Source: Chloracidobacterium thermophilum B (GTDB taxonomy: Bacteria; Acidobacteriota; Blastocatellia; Chloracidobacteriales; Chloracidobacteriaceae). From it: a DNA stretch of 64,000 nucleotides. A model generated the notes under the pieces. The model did no database searches. It was not told the origin of the DNA and saw only the letters and a list, made by a program, of their open reading frames with translations. Below are positions 47,352 to 56,549 of the stretch, piece after piece. The stretch's first letter is position 1, and each line of letters opens with the position of its first letter. Location of the stretch: positions 620,001 through 684,000 of the forward strand of contig NC_016025.1 of the NCBI RefSeq assembly GCF_000226295.1, in the 5' to 3' direction. The position numbers and the translations under genes are program-made.

Positions 47352-48712
47352 CCTACAACCAGCTCAACGTGGTCTCCATCCAGTTTCAGCTCATCACGGG
47401 CACTGGCTTCCTGTTCAGCTTTCTCAAGCTTCCCCCGCCGCGGTGGGTGCGCTGGTTTCAGATCACGCTGGGCCTGGTGATTTTGGGCACGCTTGCCCTG
47501 CCCGGCTGGTTTTTGCAAGGTCTGGTCCGCAGTCTGATATTTGCCGTTCCCGTGGCCGCCCTGTTGGGCTTCACGAGCATTCTGGTCGGACGTGAGGCGT
47601 GGCGGGGCAACGTGGCCGCCCGAACCCTGTGTTTTTCCATGGGGCTGATCATACTGGCCGAAGCGGTCCAGATTACAAAAACCATCGTCCTGCCCATGGT
47701 TGAACCCCAGTCGGCGGTGGCCATGTGGTTCGCCGGCCCGGTTGCGGGCTACCTGGTGGAAATCAGTTTCGGGGCGTTGCTCCTGACCATGGCCGGGGCT
47801 GTGGCGCGGCGCTACCGGGACGAGCTGGATGCCATCAACCGCAATCTCGAACACATGGTGGCCGAGCGGACGGTCGAAGTGCAGCGGCAGCGCGATGAAC
47901 TGGAGCAGAAAAATCAGGACATCGAAGACAGTCTGCGCTACGCACAAACCATGCAGCAGGCCGTGCTGCCGGACATCAAAAACCTGCACGCGACCTTTGC
48001 CGAGGCCTTTGCACTGTGGAAACCACGTGACATCGTCTCCGGCGACTTTTACTGGTTTCACCAGACCGAACGGGCCTGTCTGGTGGCCGTGGCCGACTGC
48101 ACCGGCCACGGCGTTCCGGGCGCGTTTATGTCCTTCATCGGCAACGATCTGCTCACTCAGATCGTCGTCGAGCGCAAGATTGACGACCCGGCCCGCATTC
48201 TGGCCGAACTGGACGCCGGTGTGCAGCGTGCCCTCAAGCAGGGCAGCCACGAGTCGGTCAGCGTGGAAGACGGCATGGACATCGGCATCTGTCGCTTTAC
48301 GGCCGACGGGGTGACGTTTGCCGGCGCGCGCCGTCCGTTGTATGCCGTCGCCGACGGACAGTTGACCGAATATGCCGGCTCACGGCATCCCATCGGGGGA
48401 CGGGCGCGCAAGCCACGTCACTTCGAGAACGTCGCCGTTGCCATCACGTCGCCGATGATGCTTTACCTGACCACGGACGGTTTCGCCGACCAACCGGATG
48501 CCCAGGGCAAACGGTTCAAGACGGGTCCACTTATGCAACTCCTGCGCGACATCGCCACCCGCCCGGCCGGGCAGCAACGGGCGGCGCTCGAAACGGCGCT
48601 GGACGAACATCAGGGCCACACCGCGCAACGTGATGACATCACGATTGTCGGTTTACGGCTTGATGCCTCACTGGTTCGCTGGAATGGAAGCACCACCCAT
48701 GCAACTCCTTGA
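47352..48712 (+). pseudogene. 3' part of the interrupted membrane SpoIIE/PP2C phosphatase gene
   Basis: Continues the gene broken at 45315. It has the remaining membrane helices (about five), a coiled coil (HMVAERTVEVQRQRDELEQK in part) and a PP2C/SpoIIE domain with GDFYWFHQTE, CTGHGVPGAFMS, ARRPLYAV and LTTDGFADQPD. The metal-binding aspartates are intact. The region is translated in frame from 47333 onward, but no start codon suits it. It overlaps the aguA start by 14 bases. A related intact, soluble phosphatase is at 56550. Confidence 0.88.
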
Positions 48713-49838
48713 TGCGGCCCCGGCCGCCCTTGGTTTTCGTCATCCGGCCGAATGGGAGCCCCAGGCGGCCACCTGGCTGGCGTTTCCCCACAACCGTACG
48801 GACTATCCGGGCAAGCTCCGGCCCGTGCAGTGGGCCTACGGGGAAATCATCCGCAAGCTGGCCGACCGGCAGCCGGTTCACGTGGTCGTTCAGGATACGA
48901 CGCTCCAGGCGCAGGCCCGGAATATGCTGCGGCGCGTCGGGGCCAACCTCGCCCAAGTACGCTTTTTTCGCGTCCCGACCAATCGCGGCTGGTTGCGCGA
49001 TGCCGGGCCGATCTTTGTCGTCCGTGACCGGGACGGCGCACGCGAAGCCGCCATCTGCAAGTTTCGTTTCAACGCCTGGGCCAAATACCCGGATTTCCGG
49101 CTCGACGACGAGCTGGCCCTGCGGCTGGCAAAGCAGCTTGGCTTTCCGGTGTTCGTTCCGCATGCCAAAGGGCAACCGGTTGTGCTGGAAGGCGGAGCCA
49201 TAGATGTCAATGGGCAGGGCGTGGTCATGACGACCGAAGAGTGTCTGCTCGATACGGTGACGCAGCCGCGCAACCCGCACCTGTCACGGGCGGAAGTGGA
49301 GGCCGTACTGCGCGACACCCTGGGGGTTTCGACCGTCTGGTGGCTTGGGAAAGGCATTGCCGGTGACGACACCCACGGCCACGTGGACGATCTGGCCCGG
49401 TTCGTCAATCCGACGACACTGGTGCTGTGCGATGAAACCGATGCCAGCGATGCCAACTACGCAGCGCTCAAGGAAAACCACGAGCGCGCGCAGGATTTCC
49501 GGCTGCCCGACGGCTCACGTCCCGAAGTCATCCGTCTGCCGATGCCGCGCCCACTCGTCTTTGCCGGCCAGCGATTGCCAGCCAGTTATGCCAACTTTTA
49601 CATCGCCAACGGGCTGGTTCTCGTGCCCACGTTCAACGATCCCAACGACCGCGTGGCGCTTGGCCTTCTCGGTGAGTGCTTTCCGAATCGGACTGTGTGC
49701 GGTATCCATGCCGTGGATTTGGTCTGGGGGCTGGGCACCCTGCACTGCCTGACTCATGAACAGCCAGCCGGTGTACCGGCCGCTCCCGAACCGGCACCGA
49801 CTTCCCCACAGGGTGCAAGTTTGGTCAAAACGGACTAG
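48699..49838 (+). CDS. aguA: Agmatine deiminase
   Basis: Converts agmatine to N-carbamoylputrescine, the substrate of AguB encoded 4 kb upstream. The 379-residue guanidino-modifying enzyme has the N-terminal FRHPAEWEPQAATWLAFPHN in part, RFFRVPTNRGWLRDAGPIF in part, GDDTHGHVDDLARF with the catalytic His, and the nucleophile Cys350 in LGTLHCLTHEQ. The start is at the ATG with GGAAG upstream; another ATG five codons earlier (48684) is possible. The downstream gene begins 81 bases later. Confidence 0.95.
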   Translation: MQLLDAAPAALGFRHPAEWEPQAATWLAFPHNRTDYPGKLRPVQWAYGEIIRKLADRQPVHVVVQDTTLQAQARNMLRRVGANLAQVRFFRVPTNRGWLRDAGPIFVVRDRDGAREAAICKFRFNAWAKYPDFRLDDELALRLAKQLGFPVFVPHAKGQPVVLEGGAIDVNGQGVVMTTEECLLDTVTQPRNPHLSRAEVEAVLRDTLGVSTVWWLGKGIAGDDTHGHVDDLARFVNPTTLVLCDETDASDANYAALKENHERAQDFRLPDGSRPEVIRLPMPRPLVFAGQRLPASYANFYIANGLVLVPTFNDPNDRVALGLLGECFPNRTVCGIHAVDLVWGLGTLHCLTHEQPAGVPAAPEPAPTSPQGASLVKTD

Positions 49839-49918
49839 GATCGCTGGCCGTACCCGTGCGGTGTCTGCCCCCCAGGCGCCGATACCATTGCCCGTCACGT
49901 GGAGTATCGAAAACCCCT

Positions 49919-50935
49919 ATGGCAAGCTGGCAGGCAGCAGCGCTCGCGCGCTTCATCGCCTTCAAAATCAAGCGCAAGCCAACCTCGCAGGACGAAATGC
50001 AGATCGTGCGTCAGGCGCGACAGAAGCTGGGACACATGCCCGGCTACGTTCAGCCGGCGATTCCTGCAGACCTGCACATCCGTACCGTATCCCTGACCAC
50101 GCTGGACGGCGACGTCATCCGGGGCGAGTGGCTGGCCTGGAAGACGGACTATCCGCCCGCCACAGTGCTGTATCTCCACGGCGGAGGCTATGTCGCCTGT
50201 TCGCCACGAACCCATCGCCCCATCACCGTAACGCTGGCCACGCTTCTGCGCGGACGGGTCTTCGCGCTGGATTACCGGCTGGCCCCGGAACACCGCTTCC
50301 CGGCAGCTCTCGATGATGCTGTTGCCGCCTACCGCTGGCTGATTGAAGGGCAGCGGATGGCCCCGCGCCAACTCGTCCTGGCCGGCGACTCGGCAGGCGG
50401 GGGGCTGACACTCTCCACCCTGGTCCGGCTGCGTGAGCTGGGTCTGCCCCAACCGGCTGGCGCGGTGCTCTACTCGCCCTGGACGGATTTGGCCGGCACG
50501 GGTGAAACGCTCGAAACCAATACCGACCGGGATGTGATGTTTTACGGCGCGGGTATCCGCCTTGCCGGCCGCATTTATGCCGGGGACACACCGCCCGACC
50601 ACCCACTGGTTTCACCGCTTTACGCTGACCTGCATGGGCTTCCCCCGTTGCTGGTCTTTGCCAGTTCCAGCGAAGTGCTGCTTGACGATGCCCGCCGCCT
50701 TGCAGCACGTGCGGAAGCTGCCGGTGTTTCGGTCGAGTTGCACATCGAAGCCGACCTGCCGCATGTGTGGCCGATTTTCTGCCGCCTTATCCCGGAAGGA
50801 CGGCGCACGCTGGCGGCGACGGCGGCGTTCATCCGGCGCGCCGTCAACCACGCTTCGTCCTCAAATTCTCAGCTTCCAGGGTCTTCCATCCATGACTACC
50901 GCCTCGCTGCAAGCACTGCTGTCACGGCTCATTGA
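49919..50935 (+). CDS. Alpha/beta hydrolase, hormone-sensitive-lipase family
   Basis: A 338-residue esterase or lipase. HGGGYVACSP carries the oxyanion hole HGGG; nucleophile Ser is in GDSAGGG. YRLAPEHRFPA and SPWTDLAGTG are HSL-family signatures, and the catalytic His is in DLPHVWPIF. An acidic residue between them is expected in FASSSEVLLDD. The substrate is likely a short acyl ester. The 3' end overlaps the next gene by 44 bases in another frame. Confidence 0.93.
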   Translation: MASWQAAALARFIAFKIKRKPTSQDEMQIVRQARQKLGHMPGYVQPAIPADLHIRTVSLTTLDGDVIRGEWLAWKTDYPPATVLYLHGGGYVACSPRTHRPITVTLATLLRGRVFALDYRLAPEHRFPAALDDAVAAYRWLIEGQRMAPRQLVLAGDSAGGGLTLSTLVRLRELGLPQPAGAVLYSPWTDLAGTGETLETNTDRDVMFYGAGIRLAGRIYAGDTPPDHPLVSPLYADLHGLPPLLVFASSSEVLLDDARRLAARAEAAGVSVELHIEADLPHVWPIFCRLIPEGRRTLAATAAFIRRAVNHASSSNSQLPGSSIHDYRLAASTAVTAH

Positions 50936-51749
50936 CTACGCCGGGCTGTTCCCGCCGGCGGCGCTGGATTTGGCAAACGCCGTGGAGAACTACCGGCGTT
51001 TCCGCACCTCGGCCGATGCCTGGATGCTGGGGGCATTTGTGCTCCCGGCCGGCCAGGTCAGCGCTTTCCAGTCGGCAACCCAGATGGCGGCCTCGCCGGA
51101 CGACCCACCGTTCCGCTGGCCGGTCAGCCTGCTCGTTGAAGCTACCGATCTGCCCCCGGACGGATTGCATGTGGTGGCGGTCGAAGCCAAAACCAACGAT
51201 CCGGCCGTGGTACGGCGGCTCGTGGAACGCTGGCCCACAGCTCAGGTCTTCATCGAACTGAATCCGACGGACGAGCGCGAAGTGATGTGGGGCACGTTGC
51301 GCGAGTTGGGGGCTGGGGCCAAAATCCGCACCGGCGGACTGACAGCCGAGGCGTTCCCTTCGCCTGAAACTGTGGCGAGCTTCATCCTCCGCGCTGCTGA
51401 CTGGCGGGTGCCGTTCAAGGCCACGGCCGGACTCCATCATCCCATCCGCGCCATGTATCCCCTGACCTACGCCCCTGACAGCCCGCAGGGACTCATGCAC
51501 GGTTTTCTGAACGTCTTTCTGGCAGCCGCCTTCGCCTGGCACGGCATGGCCCCGGACAACGTCGAACGGGTGCTCCTCGAAGAAGACGTGTCGAACTTTC
51601 AGTTCACGGACGCCGGTGTGACCTGGCACTGCCAGACCCTTCCGACCGAAGCTATCGCGGCGGCGCGGCAGAGTTTTTGCCGCTCTTACGGCTCCTGCTC
51701 CTTTGACGAACCACGCACCGATTTGCGCACCCTTGGTCTTCTGGACTGA
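50892..51749 (+). CDS. Conserved protein of unknown function (LFPPAAL family)
   Basis: A 285-residue soluble protein. I recall the N-terminal pattern LIDYAGLFPPAALDL from uncharacterised proteins of diverse bacteria, but know no function. Later conserved-looking parts are EMWGTLRELGAGAKIRTGG-like (VMWGTLRELGAG, KIRTGG), ATAGLHHPIR and MHGFLNVFLAAAF. These Arg/Gly/His clusters could be an active site. It overlaps the HSL hydrolase by 44 bases and is followed 23 bases later by proA, so all three are probably one operon. Confidence 0.8.
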   Translation: MTTASLQALLSRLIDYAGLFPPAALDLANAVENYRRFRTSADAWMLGAFVLPAGQVSAFQSATQMAASPDDPPFRWPVSLLVEATDLPPDGLHVVAVEAKTNDPAVVRRLVERWPTAQVFIELNPTDEREVMWGTLRELGAGAKIRTGGLTAEAFPSPETVASFILRAADWRVPFKATAGLHHPIRAMYPLTYAPDSPQGLMHGFLNVFLAAAFAWHGMAPDNVERVLLEEDVSNFQFTDAGVTWHCQTLPTEAIAAARQSFCRSYGSCSFDEPRTDLRTLGLLD

Positions 51750-51772
51750 CCCATCTGGATTTGCCCTGCCGT

Positions 51773-53041
51773 ATGTTTGAACTACGCCACCACCTCATAG
51801 CTGCGAAACAAGCCAGCCGCCGGGCCGCCACCCTCGATGCCAACCTCAAACATCAGGTCCTGCTGGCGCTGGCCGATGCCATTGACGCCCGGCGCGCCAG
51901 CCTGCAGGCCGCCAATGCGGAAGACCTGGCTGCGGCTGAACGCGCCGGGCTGGCCGCGCCGCTGCGGGACCGCCTCGCGCTGACCGACAAAACGTTGACT
52001 GCCATGGTCGAAGGTTTGCGGGAGATAGCCGCCCAACCCGACCCGGTTGGCGAGATTGCCGAACTGCGCCGGCGCCCCAACGGCCTGCTCGTGGGACGGA
52101 TGCGGATTCCGCTGGGGGTTGTGGCCATCATCTATGAATCGCGCCCCAATGTGACCGTGGATGCGGCGGCGCTGTGCCTCAAGGCCAGCAATGCCGTCGT
52201 GCTGCGCGGCGGCTCGGAGGCGTTTCATTCCAACCAGGCGTTGGGGCAGTTGATGGGCGCGGTGTTGGAATCGTTCGGTCTGCCGCCGGCGCTGGTGACG
52301 GTCATCCCCACGCCCGACCGCGCCGTGGTGGCTGAGTTGCTGGCCTGTGATGACCTCGTTGATCTTGTGATTCCACGCGGCGGAAAGGAACTCATCCGCT
52401 TTGTTGCCGGGCACTCACGGATTCCGGTCATCAAGCACTATGAAGGTGTCTGCCACACCTATCTGGATGCCAGCGCCGACCCGGCCATCGCCGTCCCGGT
52501 TGTGGTCAACGCCAAGGCGCAGCGCCCGGCGACGTGCAATGCCACCGAAACCCTGCTCATTCACGCGGCTGCCGTCGAGACCTGCCTGCTCCCGACAGTT
52601 CAGGCGCTGGTGGCGGCCGGCGTCGAGCTGCGCGTCTGTGAGCGTACCCAACAGGCGTTGCGCGAGCGGGGCTATGCGTCCGACCGGATCGTGGCGGCAC
52701 AGCCCACTGACTTTGGCTGCGAGTTTCTGGACAACATTCTGGCCGTCAAAATCGTGGACGACTATGCCGCCGCCGTGGCGCACATTCAGACCTACGGTTC
52801 ACAGCACACCGAAGCCATCATCACCCGCGACCATGCGACAGCCATGCGCTTTCTCCGCGACATTGACTCCTCCACCGTCGTGGTCAATGCCTCAACCCGC
52901 TTTGCCGACGGGCAACAACTCGGTCTTGGCGCTGAAATCGGCATCAGCACGACCAAACTCCATGCCTTTGGCCCGATGGGTGCCCGCGAACTGACGACGC
53001 AGAAGTTTGTCGTTCTGGGCGAAGGACAGACCCGCACCTGA
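51773..53041 (+). CDS. proA: Gamma-glutamyl phosphate reductase
   Basis: The second step of proline synthesis: NADPH-dependent reduction of gamma-glutamyl phosphate to glutamate semialdehyde. A 422-residue aldehyde-dehydrogenase-fold enzyme with the catalytic Cys255 in [38 protein letters not shown] and [14 protein letters not shown] are ProA signatures, and the C-terminal [14 protein letters not shown] ends it. proB (glutamate kinase) is not adjacent, unlike the common proBA operon. The ATG-51773 start is preferred to a TTG four codons earlier. Confidence 0.96.
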   Translation: MFELRHHLIAAKQASRRAATLDANLKHQVLLALADAIDARRASLQAANAEDLAAAERAGLAAPLRDRLALTDKTLTAMVEGLREIAAQPDPVGEIAELRRRPNGLLVGRMRIPLGVVAIIYESRPNVTVDAAALCLKASNAVVLRGGSEAFHSNQALGQLMGAVLESFGLPPALVTVIPTPDRAVVAELLACDDLVDLVIPRGGKELIRFVAGHSRIPVIKHYEGVCHTYLDASADPAIAVPVVVNAKAQRPATCNATETLLIHAAAVETCLLPTVQALVAAGVELRVCERTQQALRERGYASDRIVAAQPTDFGCEFLDNILAVKIVDDYAAAVAHIQTYGSQHTEAIITRDHATAMRFLRDIDSSTVVVNASTRFADGQQLGLGAEIGISTTKLHAFGPMGARELTTQKFVVLGEGQTRT

Positions 53042-53153
53042 TGCCGAAGGGCTGGATTTACGGGGCAAAAGGGCTGTTTGGACAGCCCGGCTTCGTGTAG
53101 GATGTCGCTGCCTTGACCTCAATCATCTTCACCGACAAGGGGTTGCTTTTTTG

Positions 53154-54362
53154 ATGACGCGCGACGCTTTCATCTTTGACGCGATTCGTACCCCGCGCGG
53201 CCGTGGCAAAGCTTCCGGTGCGCTCTACGAAATCAAGCCAATTGATCTTGTCACCCAGCTTTTGCGGGAGCTTCAGCGGCGCAACGGCTTCGCCACTGAC
53301 GAAGTGGACGACATTATCCTTGGCTGCGTGACGCCCATTGGCGACCAGGGTGCCAACCTTGCCAAGACGGCGGCGCTCTATGCCGGCTATGCCGAAACCG
53401 TTGCCGGACAGCAAATCAACCGGTTCTGCGCTTCGGGTCTGGAGGCCGTCAATCACGCAGCCATGCGGGTGCGCTCCGGTTGGGAAGACCTCGTCATTGC
53501 TGGCGGCGTGGAGTCCATGAGCCGTGTGCCCATGGGTTCCGACGGCGGCCCGATGATGCTTGATCCCAAAGTCAGCGCCACGCTCCGGTTTGTGCCACAG
53601 GGCATCGGGGCGGATTTGATCGCGACGCTCGAAAACTTTTCGCGCGAAGACGTGGACGCCTATGCCTTGCGTTCGCACCAGCGCGCAGCCCAGGCGACCG
53701 CCAATGGCTATTTCCAGCGTTCACTCGTTCCCGTTACGGATTTCAACGGAATGCTGGTGCTTGACCGCGACGAACACATCCGCCCGGACACGACGCTCGA
53801 AGCCCTGGCACAGCTTAAGCCTTCCTTTGCCGAAATGGGTGAGATTGGCTTCGACGCCGTGGCGCAGTTGCGCTATCCCGGCGTCGAGCGGATTCGGCAC
53901 GTGCACACGGCCGGCAACTCGTCCGGGATTGTGGACGGTGCGGCGCTGGTGCTCGTGGGCAGCCGCGAAAAGGGCGAAGCCCTTGGTCTGAAGCCCCGCG
54001 CCCGGATTGTCGCGGCGGCCGTGACCGGCAGCGAGCCAACCATTATGCTCACCGGCCCGATGCCGGCCACGCGCAAAGCCCTGGCCAAGGCCGGGATGAC
54101 GACGGCCGACATTGACCTCTTTGAAGTCAACGAAGCCTTTGCTTCGGTTGTCCTGAAATTTGCCCGCGATATGAACGTTGATCTCGACAGGATCAACGTC
54201 AACGGAGGGGCAATTGCGATGGGGCACCCCTTGGGCGCGACCGGTGCGATGCTGCTCGGCACGGCGCTCGACGAACTGGAACGTCGCCAAAAGGCCACGG
54301 CGCTCATCACCCTGTGTGTCGGTGGCGGCATGGGTATTGCCACCATCATTGAACGGGTCTGA
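53154..54362 (+). CDS. fadA: Acetyl-CoA acyltransferase (beta-oxidation thiolase)
   Basis: The final step of fatty-acid beta-oxidation: thiolytic cleavage of 3-ketoacyl-CoA. A 402-residue thiolase with all active residues: Cys92 in [10 protein letters not shown], His358 in [10 protein letters not shown] and Cys388 in LCVGGGMG. The gene just downstream (32 bases) codes for a multifunctional enoyl-CoA hydratase/3-hydroxyacyl-CoA dehydrogenase, so they form a FadAB/FadIJ pair. AAGGGG upstream and the family N-terminus [16 protein letters not shown] fix ATG-53154. The frame extends back to 53007 without family sequence. Acetoacetyl-CoA thiolase is a weaker alternative. Confidence 0.92.
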   Translation: MTRDAFIFDAIRTPRGRGKASGALYEIKPIDLVTQLLRELQRRNGFATDEVDDIILGCVTPIGDQGANLAKTAALYAGYAETVAGQQINRFCASGLEAVNHAAMRVRSGWEDLVIAGGVESMSRVPMGSDGGPMMLDPKVSATLRFVPQGIGADLIATLENFSREDVDAYALRSHQRAAQATANGYFQRSLVPVTDFNGMLVLDRDEHIRPDTTLEALAQLKPSFAEMGEIGFDAVAQLRYPGVERIRHVHTAGNSSGIVDGAALVLVGSREKGEALGLKPRARIVAAAVTGSEPTIMLTGPMPATRKALAKAGMTTADIDLFEVNEAFASVVLKFARDMNVDLDRINVNGGAIAMGHPLGATGAMLLGTALDELERRQKATALITLCVGGGMGIATIIERV

Positions 54363-54394
54363 CCAGGCGGAGAATCTGACCAGAAAGGGAGCCT

Positions 54395-56527
54395 ATGGTG
54401 TTTCGGTACGAAAAGGACACGGATAACATTGTTACCATCACAATGGACATGCCGCAGCGGTCGGCCAACGTCATCAACGCCGAGTTCAACGCAGCGCTGG
54501 CGGAAACCTTCGCCCGGCTCAAGGCCGAAACCGAGCTGACGGGTGTCATCATCACCTCGGCCAAAAAGACGTTCCTGGCCGGTGCCGACCTGGAGCCGAT
54601 GCTGGAAGTGCGTGATCCGGCGGCATTGTTTCAGGAAATTCAGCAGGTCAAGCGCATTTTTCGCGGCATGGAAACGTTTGGAAAACCCTTTGTCGCGGCT
54701 ATCAATGGTGCGGCGATGGGCGGCGGTCTGGAGCTGGCGCTGGCGTGCCACTACCGCATTCTCATTGACCGCCCGGACGCGCAGGTGGGTTTGCCGGAAG
54801 TGACCCTGGGACTCATCCCCGGCGGCGGCGGCATCACGCGCCTGACGCGCCTGCTGGGGCTTGAAACGGCGCTCCCGCTGTTGACCGAAGGCAAACGGCT
54901 CTCTCCGGCGGAAGCCAGGGCGCTGGGCATCGTCAACGAACTGGCGGCAACCCCCGAAGAACTCATTGCCAAGGCCAAAGCCTGGATTCAGGCCAATCCA
55001 GAACCACGCCAACCGTGGGATACGAAGGGCTACCGGCTGCCCGGCGGCGATGTGCGGACGCCCAAAGTAGCGCAGATGATCACGGCCGCTCCGGCCGTGC
55101 TGCTCAAGAAAACCCGTGGGAACTTCCCGGCCCCGCTGGCCATTCTGAGCGCCGCCGTGGAAGGGACGCTGGTGGATTTCGACACGGCCGACCGCATTGA
55201 ATCGCGCTACCTGGCGAACGTGGCTACAGGGCAGGTCGCCAAAAACATGATCGCGGCCTTCTGGTTTCAGCTCAACAAGATCAATGGCGGCGGCAGTCGT
55301 CCGGCTGACATTCCACCGGCAACCTTTTCCAAAGTCGGCATCCTGGGTGCCGGGATGATGGGCAGCGGCATTGCCTACGCCTGCGCGACGGCCGGGCTGG
55401 AGGTCGTTCTCAAGGATGTCACGCTGGAGCAGGCCGAAAAGGGCAAATCCTACACGGAAAAGGTCCTCCGCCCACGGGTTGAGAAAGGGCGGATGAAGGA
55501 AGCCGACCTGGCGGCGATACTGGCGCGCATCCACCCGACGACCAGGGCCGAAGACCTGCGCGGCTGTGAACTCATCATCGAGGCCGTCTTTGAAGACCGG
55601 GCCGTCAAGAAGGAAGCCACCCAGGAAGCCGAAGCGCAACTGGCGCCAACGGCCATTTTTGCCTCAAACACGTCCACCCTGCCGATTACCAGTCTGGCTC
55701 AGGTGTCCGAGCGGCCGGAAAACTTCATCGGGCTGCACTTCTTTTCGCCCGTGGACAAAATGCCGCTGGTTGAAATCATCGTCGGCGAAAAGACTTCGCC
55801 GGAAACCCTGGCGCGCAGCTTTGATTTCGTCCGGCAGATCAAAAAGACGCCCATCGTGGTCAACGACCGGCGTGGGTTTTACACCTCGCGGGTGTTTGCC
55901 ACCTACACCTCGGAAGGAATGACGCTGTTGCTTGAAGGCCAGCCGGCCAGCGTCATCGAGGCCGCCGGGATGCAGGCCGGGATGCCGGTTGGCCCGCTGG
56001 CCGTTTCGGACGAAGTGAGCCTGAAGCTGATGCACTACGTGCGCCAGCAGACGGAACGCGATCTGGCAGCGGAAGGCAAACCCATCCCGGAGCAGCCGTC
56101 GAATCGCGTCCTCGACGCCATGCTGTCCCAGGGGCGCGCTGGCAAGGCGGCCGGAGCCGGTTTCTACGAATATCCGCCCGAAGGCAAAAAGTTCCTCTGG
56201 CCGGGTCTGCGGGAACTGTTTCCGCCCCAGGCACCTCTGCCCTTCGCGGATATTCGTGACCGGTTGCTGTTCATTCAGGCGCTTGAAACCGTTCGCTGCC
56301 TCGAAGAAAACGTGGTGCGTTCGGTGGCGGATGCCAACATCGGCAGCCTGTTTGGCTGGGGTTTCCCGGCCTACACCGGCGGGACGTTGCAGTTCATCAA
56401 CGGCTACGGCGTTCGGGCTTTTGTCGAACGCGCCCAGGCCCTGGCCGCCAGGTACGGAGAACGGTTCACCCCGCCGGCGCGCCTGCTCGCCATGGCGGAA
56501 GCGGGCGAGTCGTTCCCCATGCAGTGA
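54395..56527 (+). CDS. fadJ: Multifunctional enoyl-CoA hydratase / 3-hydroxyacyl-CoA dehydrogenase
   Basis: Middle steps of beta-oxidation: hydration of enoyl-CoA and oxidation of 3-hydroxyacyl-CoA with NAD. 710 residues, typical for FadB/FadJ. The N-terminal crotonase domain has NGAAMGGGLELALAC and GLPEVTLGLIPGGGG. The dehydrogenase Rossmann motif is GILGAGMMGSGIA (about residue 310). IGLHFFSPVDKMPLVEII in part contains the catalytic His. Two C-terminal 3HCDH domains complete it. AAAGGGAG before ATG is a good ribosome-binding site. It is cotranscribed with the thiolase and perhaps with the phosphatase 22 bases downstream. Confidence 0.96.
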   Translation: MVFRYEKDTDNIVTITMDMPQRSANVINAEFNAALAETFARLKAETELTGVIITSAKKTFLAGADLEPMLEVRDPAALFQEIQQVKRIFRGMETFGKPFVAAINGAAMGGGLELALACHYRILIDRPDAQVGLPEVTLGLIPGGGGITRLTRLLGLETALPLLTEGKRLSPAEARALGIVNELAATPEELIAKAKAWIQANPEPRQPWDTKGYRLPGGDVRTPKVAQMITAAPAVLLKKTRGNFPAPLAILSAAVEGTLVDFDTADRIESRYLANVATGQVAKNMIAAFWFQLNKINGGGSRPADIPPATFSKVGILGAGMMGSGIAYACATAGLEVVLKDVTLEQAEKGKSYTEKVLRPRVEKGRMKEADLAAILARIHPTTRAEDLRGCELIIEAVFEDRAVKKEATQEAEAQLAPTAIFASNTSTLPITSLAQVSERPENFIGLHFFSPVDKMPLVEIIVGEKTSPETLARSFDFVRQIKKTPIVVNDRRGFYTSRVFATYTSEGMTLLLEGQPASVIEAAGMQAGMPVGPLAVSDEVSLKLMHYVRQQTERDLAAEGKPIPEQPSNRVLDAMLSQGRAGKAAGAGFYEYPPEGKKFLWPGLRELFPPQAPLPFADIRDRLLFIQALETVRCLEENVVRSVADANIGSLFGWGFPAYTGGTLQFINGYGVRAFVERAQALAARYGERFTPPARLLAMAEAGESFPMQ

Positions 56528-56549
56528 CCCCTGGCAGCCAGAGCGCTTG

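Noticed and set aside
53873-55639. A 588-codon minus-strand open frame
   Set aside because: Antisense to the thiolase and fadJ, no recognisable domain.
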